64,000 nucleotides of DNA from an uncultured Duncaniella sp. GTDB lineage: Bacteria; Bacteroidota; Bacteroidia; Bacteroidales; Muribaculaceae. Numbering within the stretch: the stretch's first letter is position 1; the number at the start of each line of letters is the position of its first letter. The DNA lies in contig CAJUSW010000002.1 of NCBI GenBank assembly GCA_910589485.1, forward strand, positions 248,001-312,000. Direction: 5' to 3'. The translations under genes were made by a program, and so were the position numbers. Below the pieces are notes generated by a model that made no database searches, was not told the origin of the DNA, and saw nothing but the letters and a program-made list of their open reading frames with translations. This document shows, piece by piece, positions 1-7,099 of the stretch.

Positions 1-792
1 CCAGTTGGCGGTGGTATAGGACATAAGCAGGTTGGAGAAACTCAAGGGCTCACCGCCGCTGTTGGTCCTGATGAAGATTTCGAGCACCTGGTCGATGTCC
101 TGCTTGTCCTCCAGGTAGTAGTTGATCAGTTCATCCTTAAAGATTCTGTCCCGCAGGGTATATATGGTATCGTAGGCAAAATCGTTATCCTGGAATAATG
201 GCTCAGACCTCAGATATTGGCGGAATTCCTTGTCATCTCCCCATCGGAGAATCTCATTCACCCTATACCACTTCGTGTCCTTATCCTCATACTTGCTTTC
301 ATCCTCGGTGAGAAGTCGGAAATCATATTTCATGGAGCTTTCCTCATCACGTACCGGTGAGGCCAGGTTGAGGTACAGCCTTCTTGTAGGTAGACAATCC
401 TCGTTATCTTTCCACCATTTTCTCGGCATCTTGTAGGCATACGACCCTTTTAATCCAAGGTAGAGACTTGTCAATCTCTGTTGACCGTCGATTATGGCAT
501 AGAAGTCATCATTTCCCTTGGTGTCTATGTCGACGTTGTCCTCCTTGAAAAACTGTCGGTACTCCGTAAGGAATTGGTAGAACTTGAATGAGTTCTTTAT
601 TTCTGGCGTGTTGATTTCCCAAAACATAAAGGAATTGATCGGGTAACCACGCATGATACTGTCAAACAAAACCTCGATCTGTTCACCGCTCCATACAAAT
701 TTACGCTGTATTGCAGGAATCAGGTATTTACGTGCTACTATCTTGTCGATTGCCTCTTTAATAGTTATAGGTTTTGCAAATCCACTTGCCAT
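1..792 (-). CDS. DUF262 (GmrSD N-terminal-like) protein, 3' end cut by window
   Basis: Reading the minus strand from ATG at 792 gives 264 open codons to the window edge, so the C-terminus is missing. The start reads MASGFAKPITIKEAID, and the family signature DGQQRLTSL lies around residue 100, with a later IRTNSGGEPLS segment typical of DUF262. DUF262 is the NTPase-like N-terminal domain of GmrSD-type modification-dependent restriction enzymes, but many single DUF262 proteins are not restriction enzymes. The missing part would show whether a DUF1524 HNH domain follows. Family call is firm; role is open. Confidence 0.8.
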   Translation of the reverse strand, partial: MASGFAKPITIKEAIDKIVARKYLIPAIQRKFVWSGEQIEVLFDSIMRGYPINSFMFWEINTPEIKNSFKFYQFLTEYRQFFKEDNVDIDTKGNDDFYAIIDGQQRLTSLYLGLKGSYAYKMPRKWWKDNEDCLPTRRLYLNLASPVRDEESSMKYDFRLLTEDESKYEDKDTKWYRVNEILRWGDDKEFRQYLRSEPLFQDNDFAYDTIYTLRDRIFKDELINYYLEDKQDIDQVLEIFIRTNSGGEPLSFSNLLMSYTTANW

Positions 793-852
793 AATGTCAG
801 ATATTTATAAGGGATGTCAACTTGAGTGTGTAAAAGGAGAGGAGGGAAAATT

Positions 853-908
853 GCCATTACGGCCATTCAGAGGTTGGTAAAAACCGGATTCTGAATGGTC
901 GTAATGGT
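853..908 (-). terminator. Long inverted repeat after recA, probable terminator
   Basis: Bases 853-870 pair with 891-908 in an almost perfect 18-bp stem (GCCATTACGGCCATTCAG against CTGAATGGTCGTAATGG) with a 20-base loop. On the minus strand it follows the recA stop and precedes AATTTTCC. The same hairpin could also stop transcription toward recA. Confidence 0.6.
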
Positions 909-922
909 GATTTTTAGTTTTC

Positions 923-2137
923 TCAGATATCCTCCTCGATGGAGAAGTCATCGGGCATGTCGGGGAGTTCGGGCATGTCGGGGAGCTCGGGGAGTTCGGC
1001 GATATCGGCGGGAGCCACGTCGTCGTTCTTGGCTTCCTTGGCGGCCTTGCCCTTCTTGGTCTGGACGTCGCTCAGCTTGGGCACTTCGATCTTGAGGTCG
1101 CCACGGAGCACGGCCATGATCTTCTCCTCGAGTTCGGCTGCGAGTTCGGGGTTGTCCTGCACCATGCGCTTGGCGGCGTCGCGTCCTTGGGCTATCTTGG
1201 CGCCGTTGTAGCTGAACCATGATCCGCTCTTCTGGATTATGCCGTGCTCTACGCCCAGGTCGATGATCTCGCCGCTGCGCGAGATGCCCTCGCCAAACAT
1301 GATGTCAAACTCGGCTCTCTTGAATGGGGGCGCCACCTTGTTCTTCACCACTTTCACCTTGGTGAGCTTGCCGAGCACCTCGTCGCCGTCCTTGATGGAG
1401 GTGGAGGGGCGGATATCCACGCGCACCGAGGCATAGAACTTGAGGGCGTTACCGCCGGTGGTGGTCTCGGTGGGGCCGAACATCACGCCGATCTTCTCGC
1501 GGAGCTGATTGATGAAGATACAGCAGGTGTTGGTGCGCGATATGGTGGCTGTGAGCTTACGCATGGCCTGGGACATGAGTCGGGCCTGCACGCCCACATT
1601 CTTGTCGCCCATCTCGCCGTCGATCTCGCTCTTGGGGGTGAGCGCGGCCACGGAGTCGATCACAAGGATGTCGATGGCCGACGAGCGTATCAGCTGCTCG
1701 GCTATCTCCAGGGCCTGCTCGCCGTTGTCGGGCTGAGCCATGAGCAGATTGTTGACATCCACGCCTAACTTGGCGGCATAGAAGCGGTCAAAGGCATGCT
1801 CGGCGTCGATGATGGCGGCGATTCCGCCGGCCTTCTGCGCCTCGGCTATGGCATGGATGGCGAGAGTGGTCTTACCCGACGACTCCGGGCCATAGATCTC
1901 GATGATGCGTCCGCGGGGGTATCCGCCCACGCCGAGGGCGTAGTTGAGGCCGATCGACCCCGAGGGGATCACGTCGACATCCTCGATCTGCTCGTCGCCG
2001 AGCTTCATGATGGCACCGCGTCCAAAGTTCTTCTCGATATTACCCATCGCCTGGGCCAGCGCGTTGAGCTTGGCCTTTGCGGGATCGGTATCCTTCTCCT
2101 TAGCGGCACCCTTTATTGTGGTATCTTTCTTTGCCAT
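923..2137 (-). CDS. recA: Recombinase RecA
   Basis: 404 aa. RecA polymerises on ssDNA, drives homologous strand exchange and triggers LexA-type cleavage. The start is set at ATG 2137 (MAKKDTTIKGAAKEKDTDPAK); an upstream in-frame extension of 41 codons has low-complexity Arg-rich sequence and overlaps the promoter. Visible motifs are Walker A GPESSGKTT, the Walker B region ILVIDSVAAL, MAW-type NALKFYASVR, and loop L2 around INQLREKIGVMFGP. The C-terminus is an acidic tail with a tandem LPELPDMPELPDMPDD repeat (window 945-1000), variable in length between RecA proteins. It stands alone with its own promoter. Confidence 0.98.
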   Translation of the reverse strand: MAKKDTTIKGAAKEKDTDPAKAKLNALAQAMGNIEKNFGRGAIMKLGDEQIEDVDVIPSGSIGLNYALGVGGYPRGRIIEIYGPESSGKTTLAIHAIAEAQKAGGIAAIIDAEHAFDRFYAAKLGVDVNNLLMAQPDNGEQALEIAEQLIRSSAIDILVIDSVAALTPKSEIDGEMGDKNVGVQARLMSQAMRKLTATISRTNTCCIFINQLREKIGVMFGPTETTTGGNALKFYASVRVDIRPSTSIKDGDEVLGKLTKVKVVKNKVAPPFKRAEFDIMFGEGISRSGEIIDLGVEHGIIQKSGSWFSYNGAKIAQGRDAAKRMVQDNPELAAELEEKIMAVLRGDLKIEVPKLSDVQTKKGKAAKEAKNDDVAPADIAELPELPDMPELPDMPDDFSIEEDI

Positions 2138-2235
2138 GATTATGTATAGTGTTTTATATTGTTGTCGTTGATTGCTGTAGCGTTGCGGGCGGTGGCTCCG
2201 GGGCCGTCCGCGTCCCCTCCTTGTGGATCGCAGTG

Positions 2236-2243
2236 CAAATATA
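2236..2243 (-). promoter_or_regulatory. recA promoter -7 box
   Basis: Minus strand reads TATATTTG (TAnnTTTG) followed by CAC, about 100 bp before the recA start. A TTG at 2258-2260 could serve in the -33 region, though the spacing is short. I saw no LexA-type palindrome by eye. Confidence 0.5.
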
Positions 2244-2452
2244 ATGCCAAAGCCGGGCAATTATCGCGCACATGCCGATGAAAATATGTTAAATTAAGCC
2301 TTTTTAGGCCCCTGCTCGGGAAAAATGCACTTTTTATGAAAAAAATTTCGCGATGTGTGAACCATCCGCGCCGCCGCGCGTTGTAATAGTACATAGCAAA
2401 ATTACTTTTTCCATTGCAAGAAATGTGATAATGATTGGTTTATTATCTAAGC

Positions 2453-2492
2453 GGGAGGACGATGTGATATCATCTTCCCGTTTGGTTTTTTT
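2453..2492. terminator. Weak hairpin in the 390-bp recA/glycosyltransferase spacer
   Basis: CGGGAGGACGATG and CATCTTCCCG form a bulged stem, and the plus strand continues with a T-run (2486-2492). Both flanking genes run on the minus strand, so the T-run is on the wrong side for the glycosyltransferase. Nothing else clear is seen in 2250-2529. Confidence 0.25.
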
Positions 2493-2529
2493 ATATCCGG
2501 GCCTTTCCTGATGTGGGGAGAGGTCCGGA

Positions 2530-3294
2530 TCACTTTCTGCGCTGGGCGTTGAGCTTCTGGGCCGCACGGTAGGCCAGATATTCGCTCACATAGGACTCGC
2601 GGGCTATCTGCCGTCCCACATTCCCCTCGAGTATCCCTCCGCGGTTGATATACACGTTCCAGAATGCTTTCAGGCCGTTGAGCATGGGGGCCACGGGTGA
2701 GATAGGTTCGTCAGATGCTGCCAGCACCCTCGCCTTGATGGCCGCATGGGTGCGCGTCACCTTGCGGAACTGGTCGGGTGTGTCGCAACGGTAGTGGAGT
2801 ATGTCACCGTCGAGCGGTTCGGGGCGCACCGAGTCGCGGAATATCACCTTCTCGGCCACATCGCGCAGGTTCCACGCGGCATAGCGCTTGTCGAAGAGGC
2901 GTATCTGATGGTCGGGATACCACCCGCACCGCTTCACGGGATAGCCGCAATAGAAATTCAGGCGCGACATGCTGTAGACCCTGTGGGTGAATCCTGTCTC
3001 CTTGAGCGCGATGATGCTCTCGCGCAGGGCGGGCGATAGCACCTCGTCGGCATCGATCGATAGCACGTGCTGATGAGTGGTGAGCGATGTGGCATACTGG
3101 CGCTGGGCTCCGAAACCGTCAAACGGTCTCAGCGTCACCTTGCACCCGTAGTTGTGGCATATCGACACCGTGGCGTCGGTCGACCCTGAATCCACCACAA
3201 TCACCTCCTCGGCCACGTCACGGAGCGATTCGAGACACGCGGCTATGCGTTTCTCCTCGTTGAGGGCTATGATTGTGGCTGATATTTTTTCCAT
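2530..3294 (-). CDS. Glycosyltransferase family 2, WaaE/KdtX-like
   Basis: 254 aa. The start is ATG 3294 (MEKISATIIALNEEKRI); a further in-frame ATG at 3321 overlaps the -7 box. It has the GT-A fold order: ATIIALNEE at the N-terminus, VDSGSTDAT (nucleotide binding), and the metal-binding SIDADE motif near residue 90. Proteins of this layout (WaaE/KdtX family) add beta-1,4-linked glucose or similar sugars to lipopolysaccharide inner core; acceptor here is unknown. No membrane segment is evident. A TATTTTTG -7 box lies at 3321-3328 on the minus strand. Confidence 0.85.
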   Translation of the reverse strand: MEKISATIIALNEEKRIAACLESLRDVAEEVIVVDSGSTDATVSICHNYGCKVTLRPFDGFGAQRQYATSLTTHQHVLSIDADEVLSPALRESIIALKETGFTHRVYSMSRLNFYCGYPVKRCGWYPDHQIRLFDKRYAAWNLRDVAEKVIFRDSVRPEPLDGDILHYRCDTPDQFRKVTRTHAAIKARVLAASDEPISPVAPMLNGLKAFWNVYINRGGILEGNVGRQIARESYVSEYLAYRAAQKLNAQRRK

Positions 3295-3514
3295 GGGTAT
3301 TCTACGGAATTTTATTTCCACAAAAATAGTGTTTTTTGTTCACCGTCACAATTCTTAGGTGAATTTATTTATAACGTATTTTTTACGATATCGCGGGCCG
3401 GTTTTCAGGAAAAATGCCCTCTGGAAGCCCTAAAACCCCACTTTTTGAATAACTATAACATTTTATTAAGTGATTTTAACTTAAAAACCACTCCACCCCA
3501 ATGAAAATAATCAC

Positions 3515-3522
3515 TACCTTTG
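3515..3522 (+). promoter_or_regulatory. Promoter of a short plus-strand transcript
   Basis: TACCTTTG followed by CAC matches the Bacteroidota -7 box; transcription would begin near 3529. Confidence 0.55.
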
Positions 3523-3528
3523 CACTAC

Positions 3529-3642
3529 ACATGTCAAGTGCTTATTTGCGTCAGTCGCATATAGCTACTATCATTAAGTTTTAAGTCAACAAAAAGTTAG
3601 GTTAAAGCATGTGGGTGGCTGTGAAGTCCCCCACATTTTTTT
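3529..3642 (+). ncRNA. Candidate small RNA or leader (about 114 nt)
   Basis: The stretch is framed by a TACCTTTG promoter and an intrinsic terminator (TGTGGG at 3610-3615, CCCACA at 3630-3635, T-run 3636-3642), with no annotated gene. It could encode a 17-residue peptide, MSSAYLRQSHIATIIKF (3531-3584), only 2 nt from the predicted transcription start. It may be a free sRNA, a leader, or a small-peptide gene. No known RNA family was recognised. Confidence 0.45.
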
Positions 3643-3668
3643 ATCCTTTCAGCTGAAAAACTCTGTGT

Positions 3669-3773
3669 ATGGAATACAAACCGACTATTATAATCAGACC
3701 CGACATAAATAAAGCCATCCGCTGCCGGGTGGCTTTTATATTATCTGTATTTTTTTCAGTTTTGGATTTGTAA
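3669..3773 (+). CDS. Possible 34-aa peptide, doubtful
   Basis: ATG at 3669 opens MEYKPTIIIRPDINK and runs to TAA after a hydrophobic tail (VAFILSVFFSVLDL). It would follow the 114-nt transcript if the terminator were read through. Against it, the reading frame crosses the 3702-3730 hairpin, which looks like a terminator. Confidence 0.15.
   Translation: MEYKPTIIIRPDINKAIRCRVAFILSVFFSVLDL
3702..3730. terminator. Bidirectional-looking terminator
   Basis: AAAGCCATCCG, loop CTGC, CGGGTGGCTTT form an 11-bp stem with one G-T pair. The minus strand continues ATTTATG and the plus strand TATATTATC. It closes the M16 peptidase/28-aa transcription unit on the minus strand. Confidence 0.55.
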
Positions 3774-3785
3774 AAATACCGCTGT

Positions 3786-3872
3786 TTAATGATTCAGGGG
3801 GTTGGAATAGATCATTGTAGCGGCTTCCTTGTACATGTCACCGATGCGGTGGAGTTTCTCTTTGAGTTTCAT
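3786..3872 (-). CDS. Candidate 28-aa small protein
   Basis: ATG at 3872 opens a 28-codon frame, MKLKEKLHRIGDMYKEAATM, ending YSNPLNH and TAA at 3786. It lies 72 bp after the M16 peptidase on the same strand and just before a terminator, so it could be the last gene of that transcript. The N-terminal two thirds would make an amphipathic helix. Residue use looks gene-like (Lys, Glu, Met, no low-complexity), but the frame is too short for certainty. Confidence 0.4.
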   Translation of the reverse strand: MKLKEKLHRIGDMYKEAATMIYSNPLNH

Positions 3873-3944
3873 AATGAAGCGTGTTTATTAAAGTAATTAA
3901 ATAGTTGATTCACCATATTAAAACACATGCCTCACTGTAAAGGT

Positions 3945-5201
3945 TCACTCCGGCAGATACACGAGCGTGCAAGCGCGTGAGGGATCGAGGATGGTACGGG
4001 CCGTCGAGCTCACGTCGTCGAGAGTCACGGCGCGGTAGGCGTCCACTCGCTTGTTGATATCCTCGTCATGGATAGCCGACATGGCAAGCTCCTGAGCGCG
4101 TGTGAGATAGGAGATCATCGAGAACTGGTGGTTGCTGTCAAACCGGTTCACGGCCCTGGTGAGCTCTCTCGGTGTGATGCCCGAGGGATTGGATGGGGAG
4201 AACGGCTCGGTGGTGAGTGTAGCGAGCGATGTGAGGGTGTTGCGGGCACGCTCCACAGCCTCGGGCGACGACTCGCTCAGGCGCGCCTTAAGCATCAGGA
4301 ATCCCGGCTCCTCGCTTCCGGCTATCGACGCGTCGGCCTCGGTGAAAAGCGGGTCGGACATGAGCAGGTCGCGATAGTAGCGCGACGAGCGCCCCGAGGC
4401 CAGGATGTCGGTGAGTATATCGGCCTCGATATAGCCCGGCTGTCCGTATCCCGCCATGGGATAGGCAATTACGATGAGAGGTTGGGGCACCGCGCCGGTG
4501 ACCACACACTCGCGCGGCTCCGTGATGGGAGCCTCGGGCTGATAGAGGCGCGGGGCAATGTCGCGCCGGGGTATGGATCCGTACCACCGCTCCACCTCGT
4601 GGCGCACACGCTCCAGGGTGACGTTGCCGCTGATGGCGAGGATGGCATTGTTGGGCGCATAGTGGGTGTAGAAAAAGTGCTTCACATCGTCCATGGTCAC
4701 CCGCTCTATGTGGGCCGGCTCGCGTCCTATGGTGGGGTAGCGGTAGGGGTGGGTGGTGTAGAGCATCTCCCTGAGGCGGTGGGTGAGGTCGCCGTAGGGG
4801 CGGTTGAGATGCGTCTGCTTGAACTCCTCGATCACCACCGACCTCTGCACTTCGAGCGACGTGGGCGAGAACGATAGCGATAGCATGCGGTCGCTCTCGA
4901 GCCACAGCAGGGTCTCGAAATTGGCCGCCGGGGCTATGTCGTAGAAATTGGTGAAATCGTTGGAGGTCCAGGCGTTTGACGATCCGCCCGCACGCTCCAG
5001 CTCGGCATCGAAATCGGGGATGTTGACCGATCCGCCAAACATCAGGTGCTCAAACAGGTGGGCGAGGCCTGTGAGCGACGGGGATTCATCGCGCGAGCCT
5101 ACATTATATATGGTATTTACGGCTACCATGGCGGTCGACGGATCGTAGTTGTGGACTACTCTCAGGCCGTTTGGCAGGGTGAATGTGGTGAAGTCGATCA
5201 T
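3945..5201 (-). CDS. M16 family zinc metallopeptidase
   Basis: 418 aa, starting at ATG 5201 (MIDFTTFTLPNGLRVV). The inverted zinc motif HxxEH appears as HLFEH near residue 50, with the distal Glu expected in the LERAGG/EEFKQ region. The length is that of single-repeat (about 45 kDa) M16B peptidases such as processing peptidase subunits. No signal peptide is seen, so it is probably cytoplasmic, unlike the secreted pairs common in Bacteroidota. A longer in-frame start at 5345 would add an unrelated 48 residues overlapping the histone promoter and is rejected. Substrates are unknown. Confidence 0.9.
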   Translation of the reverse strand: MIDFTTFTLPNGLRVVHNYDPSTAMVAVNTIYNVGSRDESPSLTGLAHLFEHLMFGGSVNIPDFDAELERAGGSSNAWTSNDFTNFYDIAPAANFETLLWLESDRMLSLSFSPTSLEVQRSVVIEEFKQTHLNRPYGDLTHRLREMLYTTHPYRYPTIGREPAHIERVTMDDVKHFFYTHYAPNNAILAISGNVTLERVRHEVERWYGSIPRRDIAPRLYQPEAPITEPRECVVTGAVPQPLIVIAYPMAGYGQPGYIEADILTDILASGRSSRYYRDLLMSDPLFTEADASIAGSEEPGFLMLKARLSESSPEAVERARNTLTSLATLTTEPFSPSNPSGITPRELTRAVNRFDSNHQFSMISYLTRAQELAMSAIHDEDINKRVDAYRAVTLDDVSSTARTILDPSRACTLVYLPE

Positions 5202-5296
5202 GGAATTACTCTTGGAGGCTTCAAAGTTACGACTTTTTGCTGAAAAAAGCAGTAAACAGTCTAATATGGACAGAAAAAAGCGATAAAACATTTGGA

Positions 5297-5323
5297 TTTG
5301 TGGCCTTATTTTGCTTAAATTTG
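5297..5323 (+). promoter_or_regulatory. Promoter of Hc1-like histone gene
   Basis: TTTG at 5297-5300 and TAAATTTG at 5316-5323 give a -33/-7 pair about 50 bp before the ATG. Confidence 0.6.
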
Positions 5324-5371
5324 CAAAGTAACTAACTATCATCACATTATATTTTAAAACCCCCAGATAAC

Positions 5372-5545
5372 ATGAAAACTCTTGTTGAAAAGATCAATGC
5401 CGGTTTCGAGGCATTTGCCAAGGACGCTGCCGCCCAGGTAGAATCAGGTAACAAAGCCGCAGGTGCCCGTGCCCGCAAGGTGTCGCTCGAGCTTGAGAAG
5501 CTCCTGAAGGAGTTCCGCAAGGAGTCCATCGCCGCTACTAAGTAA
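5372..5545 (+). CDS. Hc1-like histone H1 family small protein
   Basis: 57 aa, MKTLVEKINAGFEAFAKDAA to AATK. Short Bacteroidota proteins of this form (Hc1/H1-like family) bind DNA through Lys/Arg-rich helices and are abundant nucleoid proteins. Here Lys and Arg cluster in ARARKVSLELEKLLKEFRKE, with Ala-rich linkers. It has its own promoter and runs divergently from the M16 peptidase. Directly after the stop lies a hairpin, TCCGGAC with GTCCGGA, then GGTTAT repeats. Confidence 0.85.
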   Translation: MKTLVEKINAGFEAFAKDAAAQVESGNKAAGARARKVSLELEKLLKEFRKESIAATK

Positions 5546-5720
5546 TCCGGACTCGAGAAGTCCGGAGGTTATGAGGTTATATTCAGCGAAGCTGAAGGTT
5601 ATAGGGTTATGGGTTTATAGGTTTATGAGTTTATAATAAGTTTATAGGTTTATAAGTTTATAGAGTTTATAAGGCTATAGAGTATATAGGTTTAAGAACT
5701 TAAAGAAACATAGACTTATA
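5546..5720 (+). repeat. Post-stop hairpins plus GGTTAT/GTTTATA tract
   Basis: Immediately after the histone stop come a hairpin TCCGGAC-GTCCGGA, GGTTATGAGGTTATA, a second hairpin TTCAGC-GCTGAA, and then about 110 bp of degenerate GTTTATA units. The same two hairpins in mirror image close the terminase gene at 7099-7030. Confidence 0.75.
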
Positions 5721-5825
5721 AAGTCTACCGGTAACATCCCTCAACCTCATTTTCTCCTACGACATTTACGCAACACACGCTGTTCAGGCTCGGGCATCCG
5801 CTCGGGCCTGAGCTGTACCCACAAA

Positions 5826-5962
5826 GCCGCGAAGCGGCGATATAATTATAGCCCCACCACGACCGGGCACGCAAATCGCCCGCAGGGCAGATTTGCACAG
5901 CCCGGGAGGCGTGGGGAAAATGAATTACACGGTAGATTGGGCGTCGAAGACGTCCTATAATT
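5826..5962 (-). repeat. REP-like palindromic element, copy A (inverted)
   Basis: Reversed copy of the element family. Its parts are the GCGTCGAAGACGTCC head hairpin (5941-5955), the outer stem CCCCACCACG against GGCGTGGGG, and the inner stem GCAAATCGCCC (5871-5881) against GGGCAGATTTGC (to 5895). It ends about 10 bp from the transposase stop. Confidence 0.8.
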
Positions 5963-5971
5963 ATTTACCAT

Positions 5972-6409
5972 TCAATCGGTTCCATAAAACGTAAGGCCGG
6001 CCTTTGCGATCAATGCGCGGTATTCATCAATGGCAACAACCCGTGAATGGTGTGTCTCCTGGTTTTTAATGTATTGGTAGACGGAATCCTTATGCGTATT
6101 GGATATGCTGAACGCGCCATATTCTCTCTCCCAACCTTCGAAACCCGGGAATAATCCCGATGTTTTGGCCCATACGGTGGATTTGGATTTTATATCACGT
6201 ATCAGGGTGCTCAACGCCACCCCTTGGTGCAGATTCAATAGAATATGTATATGGTCGGATACACCGTTAATTATCAGGGCCTTTGATCTTGTTTCCTGAA
6301 TTTGTTTCGCCAGGATGGAATATAATTGGTGACGGTTGGTATTTCCGATCACCGGTTTGCGACAATACGTGGAGAATACGATGTGATAGAGAGAAGAAAC
6401 GTAGCTCAT
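5972..6409 (-). mobile_element. IS200-like Y1 transposase, RAYT-type
   Basis: 145 aa, MSYVSSLYHIVFSTYCRKPV. The HUH motif is seen as DHIHILLNL near residue 53 and the catalytic tyrosine probably in SVYQYIKNQETHH near residue 115; this is the Y1 (Transposase_17) fold that cuts single-stranded DNA at hairpins. The gene is complete for the family. It sits between inverted palindromic elements (copy A on one side, copies B and C on the other) rather than classical IS200/IS605 ends, the arrangement of REP-associated tyrosine transposases. Its promoter is TATCTTTG (minus, 6436-6443). A perfect 10-bp inverted repeat, AATTTCACCA/TGGTGAAATT, lies upstream at 6479-6503. Confidence 0.88.
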
Positions 6410-6478
6410 GGTGGAGAAAGGATTGATTATCAGGCCAAAGATAGATATTTATTTGGAGAATATGGGCCAATTTACCTA

Positions 6479-6503
6479 AATTTCACCAATCTATGGTGAA
6501 ATT
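6479..6503. repeat. Perfect 10-bp inverted repeat upstream of transposase
   Basis: AATTTCACCA, 5-base loop, TGGTGAAATT. It is about 50 bp upstream of the transposase start of transcription, so it could be an operator or an element-end hairpin. Confidence 0.5.
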
Positions 6504-6520
6504 GTTTATTGGGGCGTTTT

Positions 6521-6680
6521 ATAGGACGTCTCCGACGCCCAATCTACCGAATAATTCATTTTCCCCACGCCTCACATGCTGTGCAAATCTTGCCCTGTCG
6601 GGCGATTTGCTCGCATGTTCGTGGTGGGGCTATAACTACATCGCCCTTTCAGGGCTTTGTGGGTGAGTTGCCATGCGGGA
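6521..6680 (+). repeat. REP-like palindromic element, copy B
   Basis: Head ATAGGACGTCTCCGACGCCC at 6521-6540, outer stem CCCCACGCCTC with GTGGTGGGG, inner stem GCAAATC(T)TGCCC with GGGCGATTTGC, then ACATCGCCC/AGGGCTTTGT. It is followed at exactly 170 bp by copy C. Confidence 0.8.
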
Positions 6681-6690
6681 CGAGGGGATT

Positions 6691-6850
6691 ATAGGACGTC
6701 TTCGACGCCCAGGTTGGTATGTGTTTCTTTTTCCCCACACCTCGGGATCGCACAAATCTTGCCCTAACGGGCGATTTGCACGTTCCCTCGTGGTGGGGCT
6801 ATAACTACATCGCCCTTTCAGGGCTTTGTGGGTGAGTTGCCATGCGGGGT
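6691..6850 (+). repeat. REP-like palindromic element, copy C
   Basis: Tandem direct copy of B, period 170 bp. Its tail (AGGGCTTTGTGGGTGAGTTG) is identical to B, indicating a recent duplication, while the middle differs at scattered bases. Confidence 0.8.
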
Positions 6851-6939
6851 ATTTGTGGGTGGTATAGGTTTTGACCGGAGAGTTTTGACCATTATTTTTT
6901 GAACATAGGACCAAAGAACGTTTTTGTTTAACACGGCTG

Positions 6940-7099
6940 AATAACCTTATTATCCCCTCTAACCATATAACCTTATAATCCCATAACATAATCCCATAAC
7001 CTTATAATCATATAACCTCATTATCTTATCATCTTATAACCTTCAGCATCGCTGAATATAACCTCATAACCTCATAACCTTCGGACTGTAAAGTCCGAA
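6940..7099 (-). repeat. Post-stop hairpins and GGTTAT tract after terminase
   Basis: Read on the minus strand after the terminase stop: hairpin TTCGGAC-GTCCGAA, three GGTTATGA-type units, hairpin TTCAGC-GCTGAA, then GGTTATAAG repeats. It is nearly the mirror image of 5546-5620. The rest of 6851-6940 shows nothing gene-like. Confidence 0.7.

Noticed and set aside
5560..5720. GTTTATA tract as CRISPR array or replication origin
   Set aside because: Units are 7-10 bp without spacers, irregular, and no cas, dnaA or initiator genes are present.
5761..5775. CGACATTTACGCAAC as a fourth composite promoter
   Set aside because: Differs from the 15-mer at four positions and has no TAnnTTTG 21 bp downstream.
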